Positions 9,275 through 17,374 of a stretch of DNA of 64,000 bases are shown here, piece by piece; position 1 is the stretch's first letter; each line of letters starts with the position of its first letter. Under the pieces are notes generated by a model. It saw only the letters and a list, made by a program, of their open reading frames with translations. It was not told where the DNA came from and ran no database searches. The stretch lies in the NCBI GenBank assembly GCA_046352935.1, contig JAXMGR010000008.1, forward strand, positions 1 through 64,000. Reading direction: 5' to 3'. The DNA comes from CAYWMY01 sp046352935. GTDB taxonomy: Bacteria > Pseudomonadota > Gammaproteobacteria > Steroidobacterales > Steroidobacteraceae. Both the position numbers and the translations under genes were made by a program.

Positions 9275-9317
9275 TTGAAACCCAGCCGAATGGAAGCATA
9301 ATTAACCAATTGATAAT
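9275..9317 (+). promoter_or_regulatory. Candidate sigma-70 promoter with overlapping palindrome, tetR upstream region
   Basis: Within the 317-base divergent gap 9097-9413, TTGAAA (9275-9280) and TAATTA (9299-9304) are 18 bases apart and point to the TetR gene. An imperfect 17-base palindrome, ATTAACCAATTGATAAT (9301-9317), overlaps the -10 element, as expected of an autoregulatory operator. The rest of the gap is a GC-rich leader with no open frame I can support. A promoter for the minus run must also lie here, but I cannot place it. Confidence 0.4.
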
Positions 9318-9413
9318 CCGCATGCGTTAAACGTGGGCCCAGACGCGGGGCAGCGGTTGCGCGGACCCGACGGCGACCTCGGAACGACAGCCTGACGCGG
9401 CGAGAGGATCACC

Positions 9414-10130
9414 ATGCAGACAGCCGATGGACCCGAACCGGGCACGAGCGCCCCGGAACCCTCCCGCCGCCGGGGAACCCACGCGAGCCCGCGTGCGGCG
9501 AGCCGCGCGACGCGGCAACTGCTGATGCAGACGGCCGAGCGACTGTTCGGCCAGCACGGCATCGAAGGCATCTCGCTGCGCGAGATCGGCACCGCGGCCG
9601 GCCAGTCGAACAACAACGCCGTGCAGTACCACTTCGAGACGCGCGAGAACCTCGTCGCGAGCATTCTCGAGTGGCGAGTCACGTCGATGGAACCGCGACG
9701 CAGCGCCATGCTCGCGGACCTCGAGAGCTCCGGGCGCACCTCCGATGCGAAGTCGCTGCTGTCGGTGCTGTGCCTGCCGCACCTGGATCTCGCCAGTGCG
9801 GACGGCAGCTATCCATTCGCGCGCTTCCTGCTGCTCTACATCTACCGCTACCGCCAGCGCGGCATGCCGCATCCCTTCGACCGCATCCCGGCGCAGACGA
9901 CCGCCCTCGCGCAGACGCTCACCCTGCTCTACCGGCGGCTTCACAACTTCCCGAAGCCGCTCGCGCATTTCCGCATGACCACCTGTGTGGCCATGTTCAT
10001 GAACGCGCTCGTGATGTCGGAAGCACAGGCCAATCCTTTCGAGGGCAACGTGACGCAGCCGCAGATGGTCGCGGACGTGCTGGAGATGATGACGGCGGCG
10101 CTGCTCGCGCCCGCCGCGCCGCAGTCCTGA
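9414..10130 (+). CDS. TetR/AcrR family transcriptional regulator
   Basis: The product has 238 residues. The helix-turn-helix domain lies at about residues 35-90: SRATRQLLMQTAERLFGQHG, then ISLREIGTAAGQSNNNAVQYHF, the typical TetR pattern of an amphipathic helix, recognition helix and Y-H-F motif. The C-terminal ligand-binding half is not similar to any specific regulator I recognise. The start ATG has GAGAGG six bases upstream. It is divergent from the DUF1254/1214-TonB-DUF3604 run, and TetR proteins most often repress the divergent neighbour. Control of that run by a small ligand is therefore the likely job (inference). A palindrome over its own promoter at 9301-9317 suits autoregulation. 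Confidence 0.9.
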   Translation: MQTADGPEPGTSAPEPSRRRGTHASPRAASRATRQLLMQTAERLFGQHGIEGISLREIGTAAGQSNNNAVQYHFETRENLVASILEWRVTSMEPRRSAMLADLESSGRTSDAKSLLSVLCLPHLDLASADGSYPFARFLLLYIYRYRQRGMPHPFDRIPAQTTALAQTLTLLYRRLHNFPKPLAHFRMTTCVAMFMNALVMSEAQANPFEGNVTQPQMVADVLEMMTAALLAPAAPQS

Positions 10131-10134
10131 AAGC

Positions 10135-10156
10135 GCGGCGGCGTCTCCGCCGCCGC
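10135..10156. terminator. Short GC hairpin after tetR
   Basis: Arms GCGGCGGCG (10135-10143) and CGCCGCCGC (10148-10156) pair perfectly around TCTC, four bases past the TetR stop. No U-run follows on the plus strand. Confidence 0.45.
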
Positions 10157-10168
10157 TGACGACACCCG

Positions 10169-10206
10169 CAAAAAGAAAAGGCGCCGCGAGGATCACCCGC
10201 GACGCC
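10169..10206 (-). terminator. Rho-independent terminator of TonB receptor gene
   Basis: Read on the minus strand, the stem arms GGCGTCGCGGG and CTCGCGGCGCC (10180-10206) form a strong hairpin with two imperfect pairs. They are followed directly by TTTTCTTTTT. It lies 63 bases after the stop codon of the receptor at 10269. Confidence 0.7.
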
Positions 10207-10268
10207 ATTCCGATGGACCGTCGAACCGGACCCCGGATCGCCCTCGCGGGCGACCCGGGACCGCAGCG

Positions 10269-12872
10269 TCAGAAGTGCACGCCGACTTCGACGCCGTAGG
10301 TCATCGGATTGCCCCAGTTGGTCATGTTCCACAGACCCGCGACGGGGTTCGAACCGATACGGTACTTCTTGTTCGTCAGGTTCTTGCCCCACAGCGTCAC
10401 GCTGTAGCGCCCCTCTTCTTCCGTCCAGTTCAAGGACGCGTCGACCAGCGCATGGGCATTCATCTGCGAGTAGATCGAGTTGAACACCGAGATCTGGCCC
10501 TTCGACTGGTAGTTCACCGAGGCGTTGAGGCCCATCGTGCCACTGGCCCCGAGGTTCCAGCGATATGTGCCCGAGGCACCCAGCTTCCACTTCGGCGAGA
10601 ACGGCACGGTCAGGTCGGACAGGTCCGTCGCCACCGTGGGCGTGAGCGGGTTGGCGTCGGTGTCCAGGCCCAGCACGAAGGTCTTGTACTTGTGGTGCAG
10701 GTACGAACCGTTCACGTCGAAGCGCAGGCTGTCGGTCGCCAGGAAGCTGATTTCCGCCTCGAGGCCGTAGGCCTCGGACGTACCGGCGTTCACGTTGACC
10801 GTCTCCTGCGTCGTGACACCGAAGGCATTCGTGAACGGCACCACCTGCGAACGCACCAGGTCCTTGTAGCGCGTCAGGTAGGCGGCCAGGTTCGCCTGCA
10901 CACGGCCGTCCATCCAGCGCGACTTGAGGCCCGTTTCCAGGGTCCAGTTCGTCTCGGGACTGAACGGCTGGCAGGTCGCGATGGACTTGCACTGCTCGGT
11001 GTAGCCACCCGAGATGAAGCCCGTCGAGTAGCTCAGGTAGGCGAGCGCATCCTCGTTCACCTGGTAGTTCGCGACCGCGCGCCAGGTGACCTTCTTCCAG
11101 CTCTTGCTGTCGGCGACGTTCACGCCGAACGCCGACTCGCCGATAGGCAGCGTGTAGGTCGGCAGCTCGGCCATCGAGATGCCGGTGCGGGAGACGAAGT
11201 TCGAACGCGAGTCCAGGCACTGGCCATTGACGACGACCTGATCGCTCGGGTCGGTCAGCGCCGTGCACGGGCCGCCGGGTTCGCCCCAGCGGTGGAATTT
11301 CTTCTTGTCGCGCGTGAAGCGCGCGCCCGCCGTGAACGAGAACTGGTCGGTGAACTTCCAGGTGCCGTCAAGATAGGCCGCGATCGTGCTGCGGTCCTGC
11401 TTCGTGCGCTGCATGTCGGGATCGGTGATCCAGCGCGGATCGGCATTCAGGACACCGAGGAAGCCGACGTTCGTGTAGGCGATGAAATCGACGTCGTCGG
11501 TCTGGTAGGTCGCACCCGTGACGAAGTTCAGCGGACCGTCGAGCTTGGTCGAGGCGCGCAGCTCGAACTGGGTCTGCTTGCGCTTGAGGTTGCGGCTGGC
11601 GTCGAAGATCTGGCTGAACGCCTCACCCGCATAGCTGGAGGGCAGGATCTCCTTCTGCTTGCGCAGCCCCGCGAGCAGCTGCAGGGTCACCTGGTCGAGT
11701 TCCAGCTTCTGGTGCAGGTGGTAACCGTCCACGCTGACCTTGTGGCCCGACGGGATGCAGTAGGACTTGATGTTGAAGCAGGTGCTGCTGATGCCCGTAT
11801 GGAAGGGGCTGGTCTTGGTCGTGTTGATGCCATCCCAGCCCATGAGCGGCATGAGGTAGAACTGCGGGCCACCGATGATGCCGGGCACCGTGACGGCCGT
11901 CTTCTCGATCTCGCCGACCGCCGGCGACTCGTTGACGGCGGGCACGGAGTCCGAGCGGTCACGCAGGAATTCCGTGAAGAAATACGCCTCGTAGTTGTCC
12001 GTCGGCGTGAACAGGAACTTGACCTTGGTCGCGAACACGTCGGTGCCGCCGACGCGCTGGCCGTCACCGCGGGCGGCGTAGGTCAGGCCGGGCGGCGGGG
12101 CGAGCGGGCCGTTCGAACAGGTGGGATCGAACAGGGGCACGCAGGTCGGGAAGTGGCTCGACACCTTGTCGTTGCGGGACGGACCGTCGTCGTAGTCGTA
12201 GATGCCCGTGATGCGCATGGCCAGCTTGTCCTGGATCAGCGGGATGTTCAGGGCGAGCTTGCCCTTCATGATCGCGCCGCCGTTCGACTTGAACTTGCCG
12301 TACTGCAGTTCCGCATCGCCCTCGAACTCGTTCATGACCGGGCGCTTCGTGACGATCGAGATCGCGCCACCCGTCGAGTTCTTGCCGAACAGGGTGCCCT
12401 GCGGGCCGCGGTAGATCTCGATGCGCTCCACGTCGAAGTTCTCGACGAACTGCGCCTGCACGTTGTTGAGGCCGAACTCGTCGACGAGCACCGCGACCGA
12501 GGCGTCCTGGGTCACGAGGATGCTGTTCTGGCCCGTGCCGCGGATACCGCCGGAAATCGCGCGGAAGCCCGCCATCTGGCCCAGCGTCACGCCGGGGGCG
12601 AGGTTGGCCACGGACAGGATGTCGTTGCGGAAGGTGCCGGCCATCATCTCGCCGGAGATCGCAGTGATCGCGATGGGCACTTCCTGCACGGACTCGGCGC
12701 GCTTGGTGCCGGTGACGATCACCTCTTCGAGCTCGACCCTCGCGCCGGCTTCGCGCTTCGAGCCGGAATCCTGCGCGATGGCCGGCGCAGCCAGCACCGC
12801 CGCGATCGCGGCGGCGAGCCCCAGCCGGGCCGAATGCGCCACGCCACCAAACCTCGATACACCTCGATTCAT
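10269..12872 (-). CDS. TonB-dependent outer membrane receptor
   Basis: The product is 867 residues from the ATG at 12872, which has GGGGGAG five bases upstream. The frame extends 70 codons further without a signal peptide. The signal peptide is followed by LEEVIVTGTKRAES (TonB-box region) and a plug with VPIAITAISGEMM and IEIYRGPQGTLFGKNSTGGA. A long barrel ends in VEVGVHF with a terminal Phe. It is larger than the other three receptors here. Several cysteine-containing extracellular-loop-like segments (for example FPTCVPLFDPTC and SSTCFNIKSYC) suggest disulphide-stabilised loops. The gene stands alone, with a canonical terminator at 10169-10206. The ligand cannot be told from the sequence. 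Confidence 0.95.
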   Translation of the reverse strand: MNRGVSRFGGVAHSARLGLAAAIAAVLAAPAIAQDSGSKREAGARVELEEVIVTGTKRAESVQEVPIAITAISGEMMAGTFRNDILSVANLAPGVTLGQMAGFRAISGGIRGTGQNSILVTQDASVAVLVDEFGLNNVQAQFVENFDVERIEIYRGPQGTLFGKNSTGGAISIVTKRPVMNEFEGDAELQYGKFKSNGGAIMKGKLALNIPLIQDKLAMRITGIYDYDDGPSRNDKVSSHFPTCVPLFDPTCSNGPLAPPPGLTYAARGDGQRVGGTDVFATKVKFLFTPTDNYEAYFFTEFLRDRSDSVPAVNESPAVGEIEKTAVTVPGIIGGPQFYLMPLMGWDGINTTKTSPFHTGISSTCFNIKSYCIPSGHKVSVDGYHLHQKLELDQVTLQLLAGLRKQKEILPSSYAGEAFSQIFDASRNLKRKQTQFELRASTKLDGPLNFVTGATYQTDDVDFIAYTNVGFLGVLNADPRWITDPDMQRTKQDRSTIAAYLDGTWKFTDQFSFTAGARFTRDKKKFHRWGEPGGPCTALTDPSDQVVVNGQCLDSRSNFVSRTGISMAELPTYTLPIGESAFGVNVADSKSWKKVTWRAVANYQVNEDALAYLSYSTGFISGGYTEQCKSIATCQPFSPETNWTLETGLKSRWMDGRVQANLAAYLTRYKDLVRSQVVPFTNAFGVTTQETVNVNAGTSEAYGLEAEISFLATDSLRFDVNGSYLHHKYKTFVLGLDTDANPLTPTVATDLSDLTVPFSPKWKLGASGTYRWNLGASGTMGLNASVNYQSKGQISVFNSIYSQMNAHALVDASLNWTEEEGRYSVTLWGKNLTNKKYRIGSNPVAGLWNMTNWGNPMTYGVEVGVHF

Positions 12873-13127
12873 GAGAACTCCCCCATGCCTGCGGCAGGCC
12901 AAGAACTTGTTGGTTTCAGGAAAAACAGTCATCACGGATTGTTTTCCCCTGGGCGCGACATTCGCATAAACGCCGTGATTTAGGAAGCCCTGGATACAAT
13001 TCAAGTGCTGCCGGCGGCCGATGCGTGGCCGCAACATTTCGTGCGCCGCAACATTCGCGACGCCCGAACGGACGGATGACATCGCGTATGCTCACCGCGC
13101 AGCCGCGACCGCAGTGAGGAGCAGCCC

Positions 13128-13601
13128 ATGCCACTCGTGCTCACATCTCCCGCCTTCGCCGACCACGCCCCGATCCCGGTGCAGTACACCTGCCAGGGAA
13201 CGGACATCTCGCCGCCGCTCGCGTGGTCCGGCGCGCCGGACGGCACGCGGAGCTTCGTGCTCATCGTCGACGATCCCGACGCGCCGGATCCCGCAGCGCC
13301 GAAGATGACCTGGGTGCACTGGGTGGTCTACAACATCCCGGCCGCGACACAGGGGCTTGCCGAGAACGAGCGCGCGAGCGGCGTGCCGGCGGGAGCGCGC
13401 GATGGTGTCAATGACTGGAAGCGCACGGGCTATGGCGGGCCCTGCCCGCCGATCGGGCGCCACCGCTATTTCTTCAAGCTCTACGCGCTCGACCGGGAAT
13501 TGCCCGACCTGCACGCGCCCACGAAGACCCGCATCGAGCAGGCGATCAAGGGGCACGTGCTCGCCGGCACGCAGCTCGTCGGCACCTTTCAGAAGCGTTG
13601 A
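13128..13601 (+). CDS. YbhB/YbcL family (PEBP/Raf kinase inhibitor-like) protein
   Basis: The product has 157 residues, matching the family length. The PEBP core is plain: FADHAPIPVQYTCQGTDISPP at the start, then FVLIVDDPDAPDP and WVHWVVYNIPA, with the GPCPPIGRHRYFFKLYAL block near residue 105. These hold the conserved Asp, His and Pro residues of the anion-binding pocket. Bacterial members are small cytoplasmic proteins with no settled role. GAGGAG lies six bases before the ATG. It ends convergent with the Rnk-like gene, with a hairpin between (13627-13661). Confidence 0.93.
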   Translation: MPLVLTSPAFADHAPIPVQYTCQGTDISPPLAWSGAPDGTRSFVLIVDDPDAPDPAAPKMTWVHWVVYNIPAATQGLAENERASGVPAGARDGVNDWKRTGYGGPCPPIGRHRYFFKLYALDRELPDLHAPTKTRIEQAIKGHVLAGTQLVGTFQKR

Positions 13602-13626
13602 CCGCAGTCCGATTCCGTCACTGCGG

Positions 13627-13661
13627 GGCGGCGGCGCGCCAGGGATCGGCGCGCCGTCGCC
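13627..13661. terminator. Hairpin between convergent genes
   Basis: Arms 13627-13640 and 13648-13661 match at 13 of 14 positions (GGCGGCGGCGCGCC against GGCGCGCCGTCGCC) around a 7-base loop. It lies between the stop codons of the YbhB-like and Rnk-like genes and has no U-run on either strand. Confidence 0.55.
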
Positions 13662-13673
13662 ACCGTGACGACG

Positions 13674-14144
13674 TCAGGTGACGGTAGCGGCATCCGTCCC
13701 TGCCCGGGCGGAAGGCATGGCATCGCCCTCCTCCCGCCGGCGCCGCTCGGCCTCGGGCTGGAACAGGATGCGTTCGATACGCAGGCGCCGCAGCCCGGCC
13801 GGTGAGTGGAAGACGATCTCTTCGCCCACGCTGCGACCGAGCAGCGCCGTGCCGAGCGGCGCCAGAACGGACAGCCGCCCCGCGGCCGCATCCGCCTCGG
13901 CGGGAAAAACCAGCGTGTAGAAGGTCTCCGTGCCCCGCTGCGGATCGCGCACACCCACGCGGCTGTTCATCGTGACGACATCGGCCGGCATGTCGTCCAG
14001 GTCGATCTCGGACGCGCGGGCGAGCTCGCCACTCAGCATCATCACGTGTCCCTGATCGTGCCCGTCCCCGGAGTGCCCCCAGTCGAGCAGTGTACGCAGG
14101 CGGCTCATGTCGGCCTTGGTCACCAGAATCGAATTCGTGCGCAC
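13674..14144 (-). CDS. Rnk/GreA-type nucleoside diphosphate kinase regulator
   Basis: The product is 156 residues from GTG at 14144, which follows GGGAGGAGG at good spacing. The N-terminus (TNSILVTKADMSRLRTLL) matches the Rnk beginning. The C-terminal half is a GreA/GreB C-terminal domain: MNSRVGVRDPQ, FYTLVFPAEAD, then GRLSVLAPLGTALLGRSVGEE. These proteins bind RNA polymerase in the secondary channel or act on nucleotide pools. It is slightly longer than E. coli Rnk because of a polar tail. It is divergent from the NhaR-like regulator, with an AT-richer gap (14145-14261) that must hold both promoters. Confidence 0.88.
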   Translation of the reverse strand: MRTNSILVTKADMSRLRTLLDWGHSGDGHDQGHVMMLSGELARASEIDLDDMPADVVTMNSRVGVRDPQRGTETFYTLVFPAEADAAAGRLSVLAPLGTALLGRSVGEEIVFHSPAGLRRLRIERILFQPEAERRRREEGDAMPSARAGTDAATVT

Positions 14145-14261
14145 GGAACATCCTCCTCCCGGACGCCGCGTCCGGCCGGCTGTCCGGCACACTCTGGCCG
14201 CAGCTCGACCTTTCGTCCATTAGAATTAAAATTCTTTTCCGTTCGATAAAACAGAACACCG

Positions 14262-15170
14262 ATGAATCACCCGAAGCGCCTCAACTACCAGCACCTCCTC
14301 TACTTCCACGCAGTCGTGCGCGCCGGGAGCCTGGCGCGCGCCTGCGAGGCCCTGCGCCTGTCGCCGCCGACCGTGAGCACGCAGCTCCGCCAGTTCGAGC
14401 AGCGGCTCGGCACGCCGCTGCTCGATCGCTCGGACCGCAGACTCGCGCCGACCGAGGCCGGCATGACGGTATTCCGCTACGCGGAGGAGATCTTCGCGCT
14501 CGGACGCGAGCTCATCGAAGCGCTCGAACAGCATCCGACCGGCCGTCCGCTGCGCATGGTGGTCGGCGTCGACGACGTGCTGCCCAAGGAAATCGCCAGG
14601 CGCCTGATCGAACCCGCCCTCGCCCTCGACACCCCCGTGCAGCTGGTCTGTCGCGAGGCCGGCCTCGACCGGCTGCTGGCCCAGCTGGCCGTCCACGAAG
14701 TCGACGTCGTGCTGTCCGATGCGCCGATGGCACCTTCGTCGAGCGTACGGGCCTACAACCACCACCTCGGCGCCTGCGGTGTCGTGTGGCTGGGCGCGCC
14801 GGCACTGGCCGGCACCCGACGGAAGGGCTTCCCGCAATCGATGGCCGGCGCCCCGGTGCTCCTGCCGACCGCGGACACGGACTTCCGCCGCGGCATCGAG
14901 CAGTGGTTCGAACGGCACGACCTGCGTCCCGTCGTGGTGGCGGAGTTCGAGGACTACGCACTGCTGCGGGAATTCGGCCGCACGGGCCGCGGCCTGTTCC
15001 CGGCTCCGGCGGTGCTCGCGGATCAACTGCGCCGGGAGGACGGCGTGCGGGTCGTCGGCACCGCGCAGGGCGTCCACAGCGACTTCTACGCCATCTCGGT
15101 CGAACGGCGCCTCAAGCACCCTGCGGTCGTCGCGATCTGCGACAGCGCCCGCCGCAAGCTCTTCGCCTGA
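14262..15170 (+). CDS. NhaR-type LysR transcriptional regulator
   Basis: The product has 302 residues. The N-terminal winged helix-turn-helix is typical of the NhaR branch: NYQHLLYFHAVVRAGSLARA, LSPPTVSTQLRQFEQRLG, then LAPTEAGMTVFRYAEEIF. The rest is a LysR substrate-binding domain, including PVLLPTADTDFRRGIEQWF. In E. coli NhaR activates the sodium/proton antiporter gene nhaA and biofilm genes. No antiporter is next to it here, so the target is unknown. The ATG lacks a clear Shine-Dalgarno sequence. The glutamate dehydrogenase gene follows in the same direction after about 110 bases. Confidence 0.9.
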   Translation: MNHPKRLNYQHLLYFHAVVRAGSLARACEALRLSPPTVSTQLRQFEQRLGTPLLDRSDRRLAPTEAGMTVFRYAEEIFALGRELIEALEQHPTGRPLRMVVGVDDVLPKEIARRLIEPALALDTPVQLVCREAGLDRLLAQLAVHEVDVVLSDAPMAPSSSVRAYNHHLGACGVVWLGAPALAGTRRKGFPQSMAGAPVLLPTADTDFRRGIEQWFERHDLRPVVVAEFEDYALLREFGRTGRGLFPAPAVLADQLRREDGVRVVGTAQGVHSDFYAISVERRLKHPAVVAICDSARRKLFA

Positions 15171-15279
15171 GAACCATCGACGGGCAGTAATGCCCACGAT
15201 GGCGCACCACGGACGCTGCGGTTAGTCTTGCCCGCCGTCGTGCCCGCACGTGGCGAACCGGCAGTCCAGGAGCAGTGAG

Positions 15280-16626
15280 TTGAGGAACATCGAGGAACGA
15301 GTCGCATCCATCATCGAGCAGGTCATTCGCCGCAATCCCGGCGAGACCGAATTCCATCAGGCGGTCCGCGAGGTCGCCGAGACCTTGGGACCGGTGCTGC
15401 AGAAGCATCCGGAGTTCGCCCAGCACAAGATCATCGAGCGCATCTGTGAGCCCGAGCGCCAGGCTATTTTCCGCGTGCCGTGGCAGGACGACCGCGGCGA
15501 GGTACAGATCAACCGCGGCTTCCGCGTGGGCTTCAACAGCGCCCTCGGGCCCTACAAGGGCGGGCTGCGCTTCCACCCCTCGGTCTATCTCGGTGTCATC
15601 AAGTTCCTCGCCTTCGAGCAGATCTTCAAGAATTCGATCACGGGGATGCCCATCGGCGGCGCCAAGGGCGGCTCCGATTTCGATCCCAAGGGCAGGTCCG
15701 ACAGCGAGGTCATGCGCTTCTGCCAGAGCTTCATGATCGAACTTCACCGGCACCTCGGCGAACACACCGACGTGCCGGCCGGCGACATCGGCGTCGGCGC
15801 GCGCGAGATCGGCTACCTGTTCGGCCAGTACAAGCGCATCACGAACCGCTACGAGTCGGGCGTCATCACCGGCAAGAGTCCCGCCTGGGGTGGAGCGCTG
15901 GTGCGCCGCGAATCCACTGGCTACGGCCTCGTCTTCTTCGTCGAGGAGATGCTGAAAGCGCGCGGCCACACGCTCGAGGGCCGGACGGCGGTCGTCTCCG
16001 GTTCGGGCAACGTCGCGATCTATGCGATCGAGAAGCTCGGGGCGCTCGGCGTGAAGGTGGTCGCCTGCTCCGACTCGAACGGCGTGATCCATGATCCGGA
16101 CGGCATCGATCTCGACACGATCAAGCGCATCAAGGAAGTCGAGCGCGGCCGGCTCGATGCCTACGGCAGTGGTCGTGGCCGGGCCCGGTACCACCCGCAG
16201 ATCTCGGTGTGGAGCATCCCCTGCGACATCGCCCTGCCCTGCGCGACGCAGAACGAACTCGACGCAAAGGATGCGCGCGCACTGATCGCGAACGGCTGCA
16301 TCGCGGTGGCGGAAGGCGCCAACATGCCGACGACACCGGAGGCGGTCCGCCTGTTCATCGAAGCCGGTGTGCCCTTCGGTCCGGGCAAGGCCGCGAACGC
16401 CGGCGGTGTAGCGACCTCGGCGCTCGAGATGCAGCAGAACGCCAGCCGCGATGCCTGGACCTTCGAGTTCACCGAACAGCGGCTGCGGGAGATCATGCGC
16501 AAGATCCACTCCGACTGCCACGAGACGGCTGCGGAGTACGGCAAGCCCGGCAACTATGTCATCGGCGCCAACATCGCGGGATTCCTGCGGGTCGCCCGCG
16601 CCATGCTGGCCTTCGGCGTGGTCTGA
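15280..16626 (+). CDS. gdhA: NADP-specific glutamate dehydrogenase
   Basis: This enzyme aminates 2-oxoglutarate with NADPH (EC 1.4.1.4). The protein shows the substrate motif GPYKGGLRFHPSV, the catalytic lysine loop PIGGAKGGSDFDPKGRSD, GDIGVGAREIGYLFGQYKRI and the Rossmann segment VVSGSGNVAIYAIEKL. I chose TTG at 15280 because AGGAG lies seven bases before it and it gives 448 residues, close to the E. coli enzyme. A GTG at 15250 would add ten residues but has no ribosome site. The gene ends in a perfect hairpin shared with the convergent MaoC gene. Confidence 0.95.
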   Translation: MRNIEERVASIIEQVIRRNPGETEFHQAVREVAETLGPVLQKHPEFAQHKIIERICEPERQAIFRVPWQDDRGEVQINRGFRVGFNSALGPYKGGLRFHPSVYLGVIKFLAFEQIFKNSITGMPIGGAKGGSDFDPKGRSDSEVMRFCQSFMIELHRHLGEHTDVPAGDIGVGAREIGYLFGQYKRITNRYESGVITGKSPAWGGALVRRESTGYGLVFFVEEMLKARGHTLEGRTAVVSGSGNVAIYAIEKLGALGVKVVACSDSNGVIHDPDGIDLDTIKRIKEVERGRLDAYGSGRGRARYHPQISVWSIPCDIALPCATQNELDAKDARALIANGCIAVAEGANMPTTPEAVRLFIEAGVPFGPGKAANAGGVATSALEMQQNASRDAWTFEFTEQRLREIMRKIHSDCHETAAEYGKPGNYVIGANIAGFLRVARAMLAFGVV

Positions 16627-16703
16627 AACCCCGGTCGCCGCAGCTGCCCCCCCCGGGGACCTGCGGAACGAAGACCGTCGGCCCTCCGCCGCGCCTGCGC
16701 AGC

Positions 16704-16737
16704 GGCAGCCAGCCGCCCTTCGGGGCGGCTGGCTGCC
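16704..16737. terminator. Perfect 15-bp hairpin with TTCG loop between gdhA and MaoC gene
   Basis: Arms 16704-16718 (GGCAGCCAGCCGCCC) and 16723-16737 pair perfectly around a TTCG tetraloop. The last base belongs to the stop codon of the MaoC gene. It has no U-run, but its position between two stop codons suggests a bidirectional terminator or RNA 3'-end stabiliser. Confidence 0.6.
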
Positions 16738-17207
16738 TACTCGAAGTAGTAGCGCAGGACCACGTCGCCGACGCAGGCCGGCTTGGCCTCGCCCTCGATC
16801 TCGAGCGTGTAGGTCTCGGTCACCTGCATGCCGCCCTTGACCTCCTCCACCGCGGCCACGGTGCAGCGCGCACGCACGCGCGCGCCGGCCTTCACCGAGT
16901 TCGGGAAGCGGGTCTTGTTGATGCCGTAGTTGATGACGCGCTTGACGCCGGGGAACACGGGCCGGTGTTCGTCGACGGCGCCGCGCAACGCGGGGTACAG
17001 CGACAGCACGAGGAAGCCGTGCGCGATGGTGGTCCTGAGCGGTGCCTCACGCGCGCAGCGCGCCGGGTCGGTGTGGATCCACTGGAAGTCCTTGGTCGCC
17101 GATGCGAACGCATCGATGTCGGACTGCGTGACCATGACCCATTCGCTGCAGTGGATTTCCTGGCCGAGCTTCGCCTTCAGATCGGCAATCACCGTCGAGG
17201 TCGACAT
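16737..17207 (-). CDS. MaoC-like (R)-enoyl-CoA hydratase
   Basis: The product is 156 residues from an ATG at 17207 preceded by GGGAGGG. It is a single hot-dog fold protein with the MaoC/hydratase-2 signature around residue 40 (DAFASATKDFQWIHTDP), where the Asp and His act in hydration. It is followed by TIAHGFLVLSLYPAL. Such enzymes hydrate 2-enoyl-CoA to (R)-3-hydroxyacyl-CoA in unusual beta-oxidation or polyester routes. It lies downstream of a TetR gene in the same direction, separated by a 12-base inverted repeat (17270-17306) that may be an operator. The substrate is unknown. Confidence 0.9.
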   Translation of the reverse strand: MSTSTVIADLKAKLGQEIHCSEWVMVTQSDIDAFASATKDFQWIHTDPARCAREAPLRTTIAHGFLVLSLYPALRGAVDEHRPVFPGVKRVINYGINKTRFPNSVKAGARVRARCTVAAVEEVKGGMQVTETYTLEIEGEAKPACVGDVVLRYYFE

Positions 17208-17269
17208 GGCGGATCCCTCCCGTCCGGGGCCGCGGATCGCGACCGGATGGATCGCTACCGGGCCGTTGT

Positions 17270-17306
17270 ATTCTCGAGTCGTCCGTTCGTGGCTCGACTC
17301 AAGAAT
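17270..17306. promoter_or_regulatory. Inverted repeat upstream of MaoC gene (candidate operator)
   Basis: Arms ATTCTCGAGTCG (17270-17281) and CGACTCAAGAAT (17295-17306) are reverse complements at 11 of 12 positions with a 13-base spacer. It lies 63 bases upstream of the MaoC start and 68 bases past the end of the adjacent TetR gene. It is the only AT-containing palindrome in this gap, which makes it a plausible site for that TetR protein. Confidence 0.5.
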
Positions 17307-17374
17307 AGGAGATCGAACGGCGGGCCGCCAGCAACGGCGGGAACCGCCGCCACCCGCCGCAACAGCGGCATGTC

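Noticed and set aside
10275..12983. Plus-strand open frame of 902 codons
   Set aside because: It is antisense to a complete TonB receptor gene with signal peptide and terminator.
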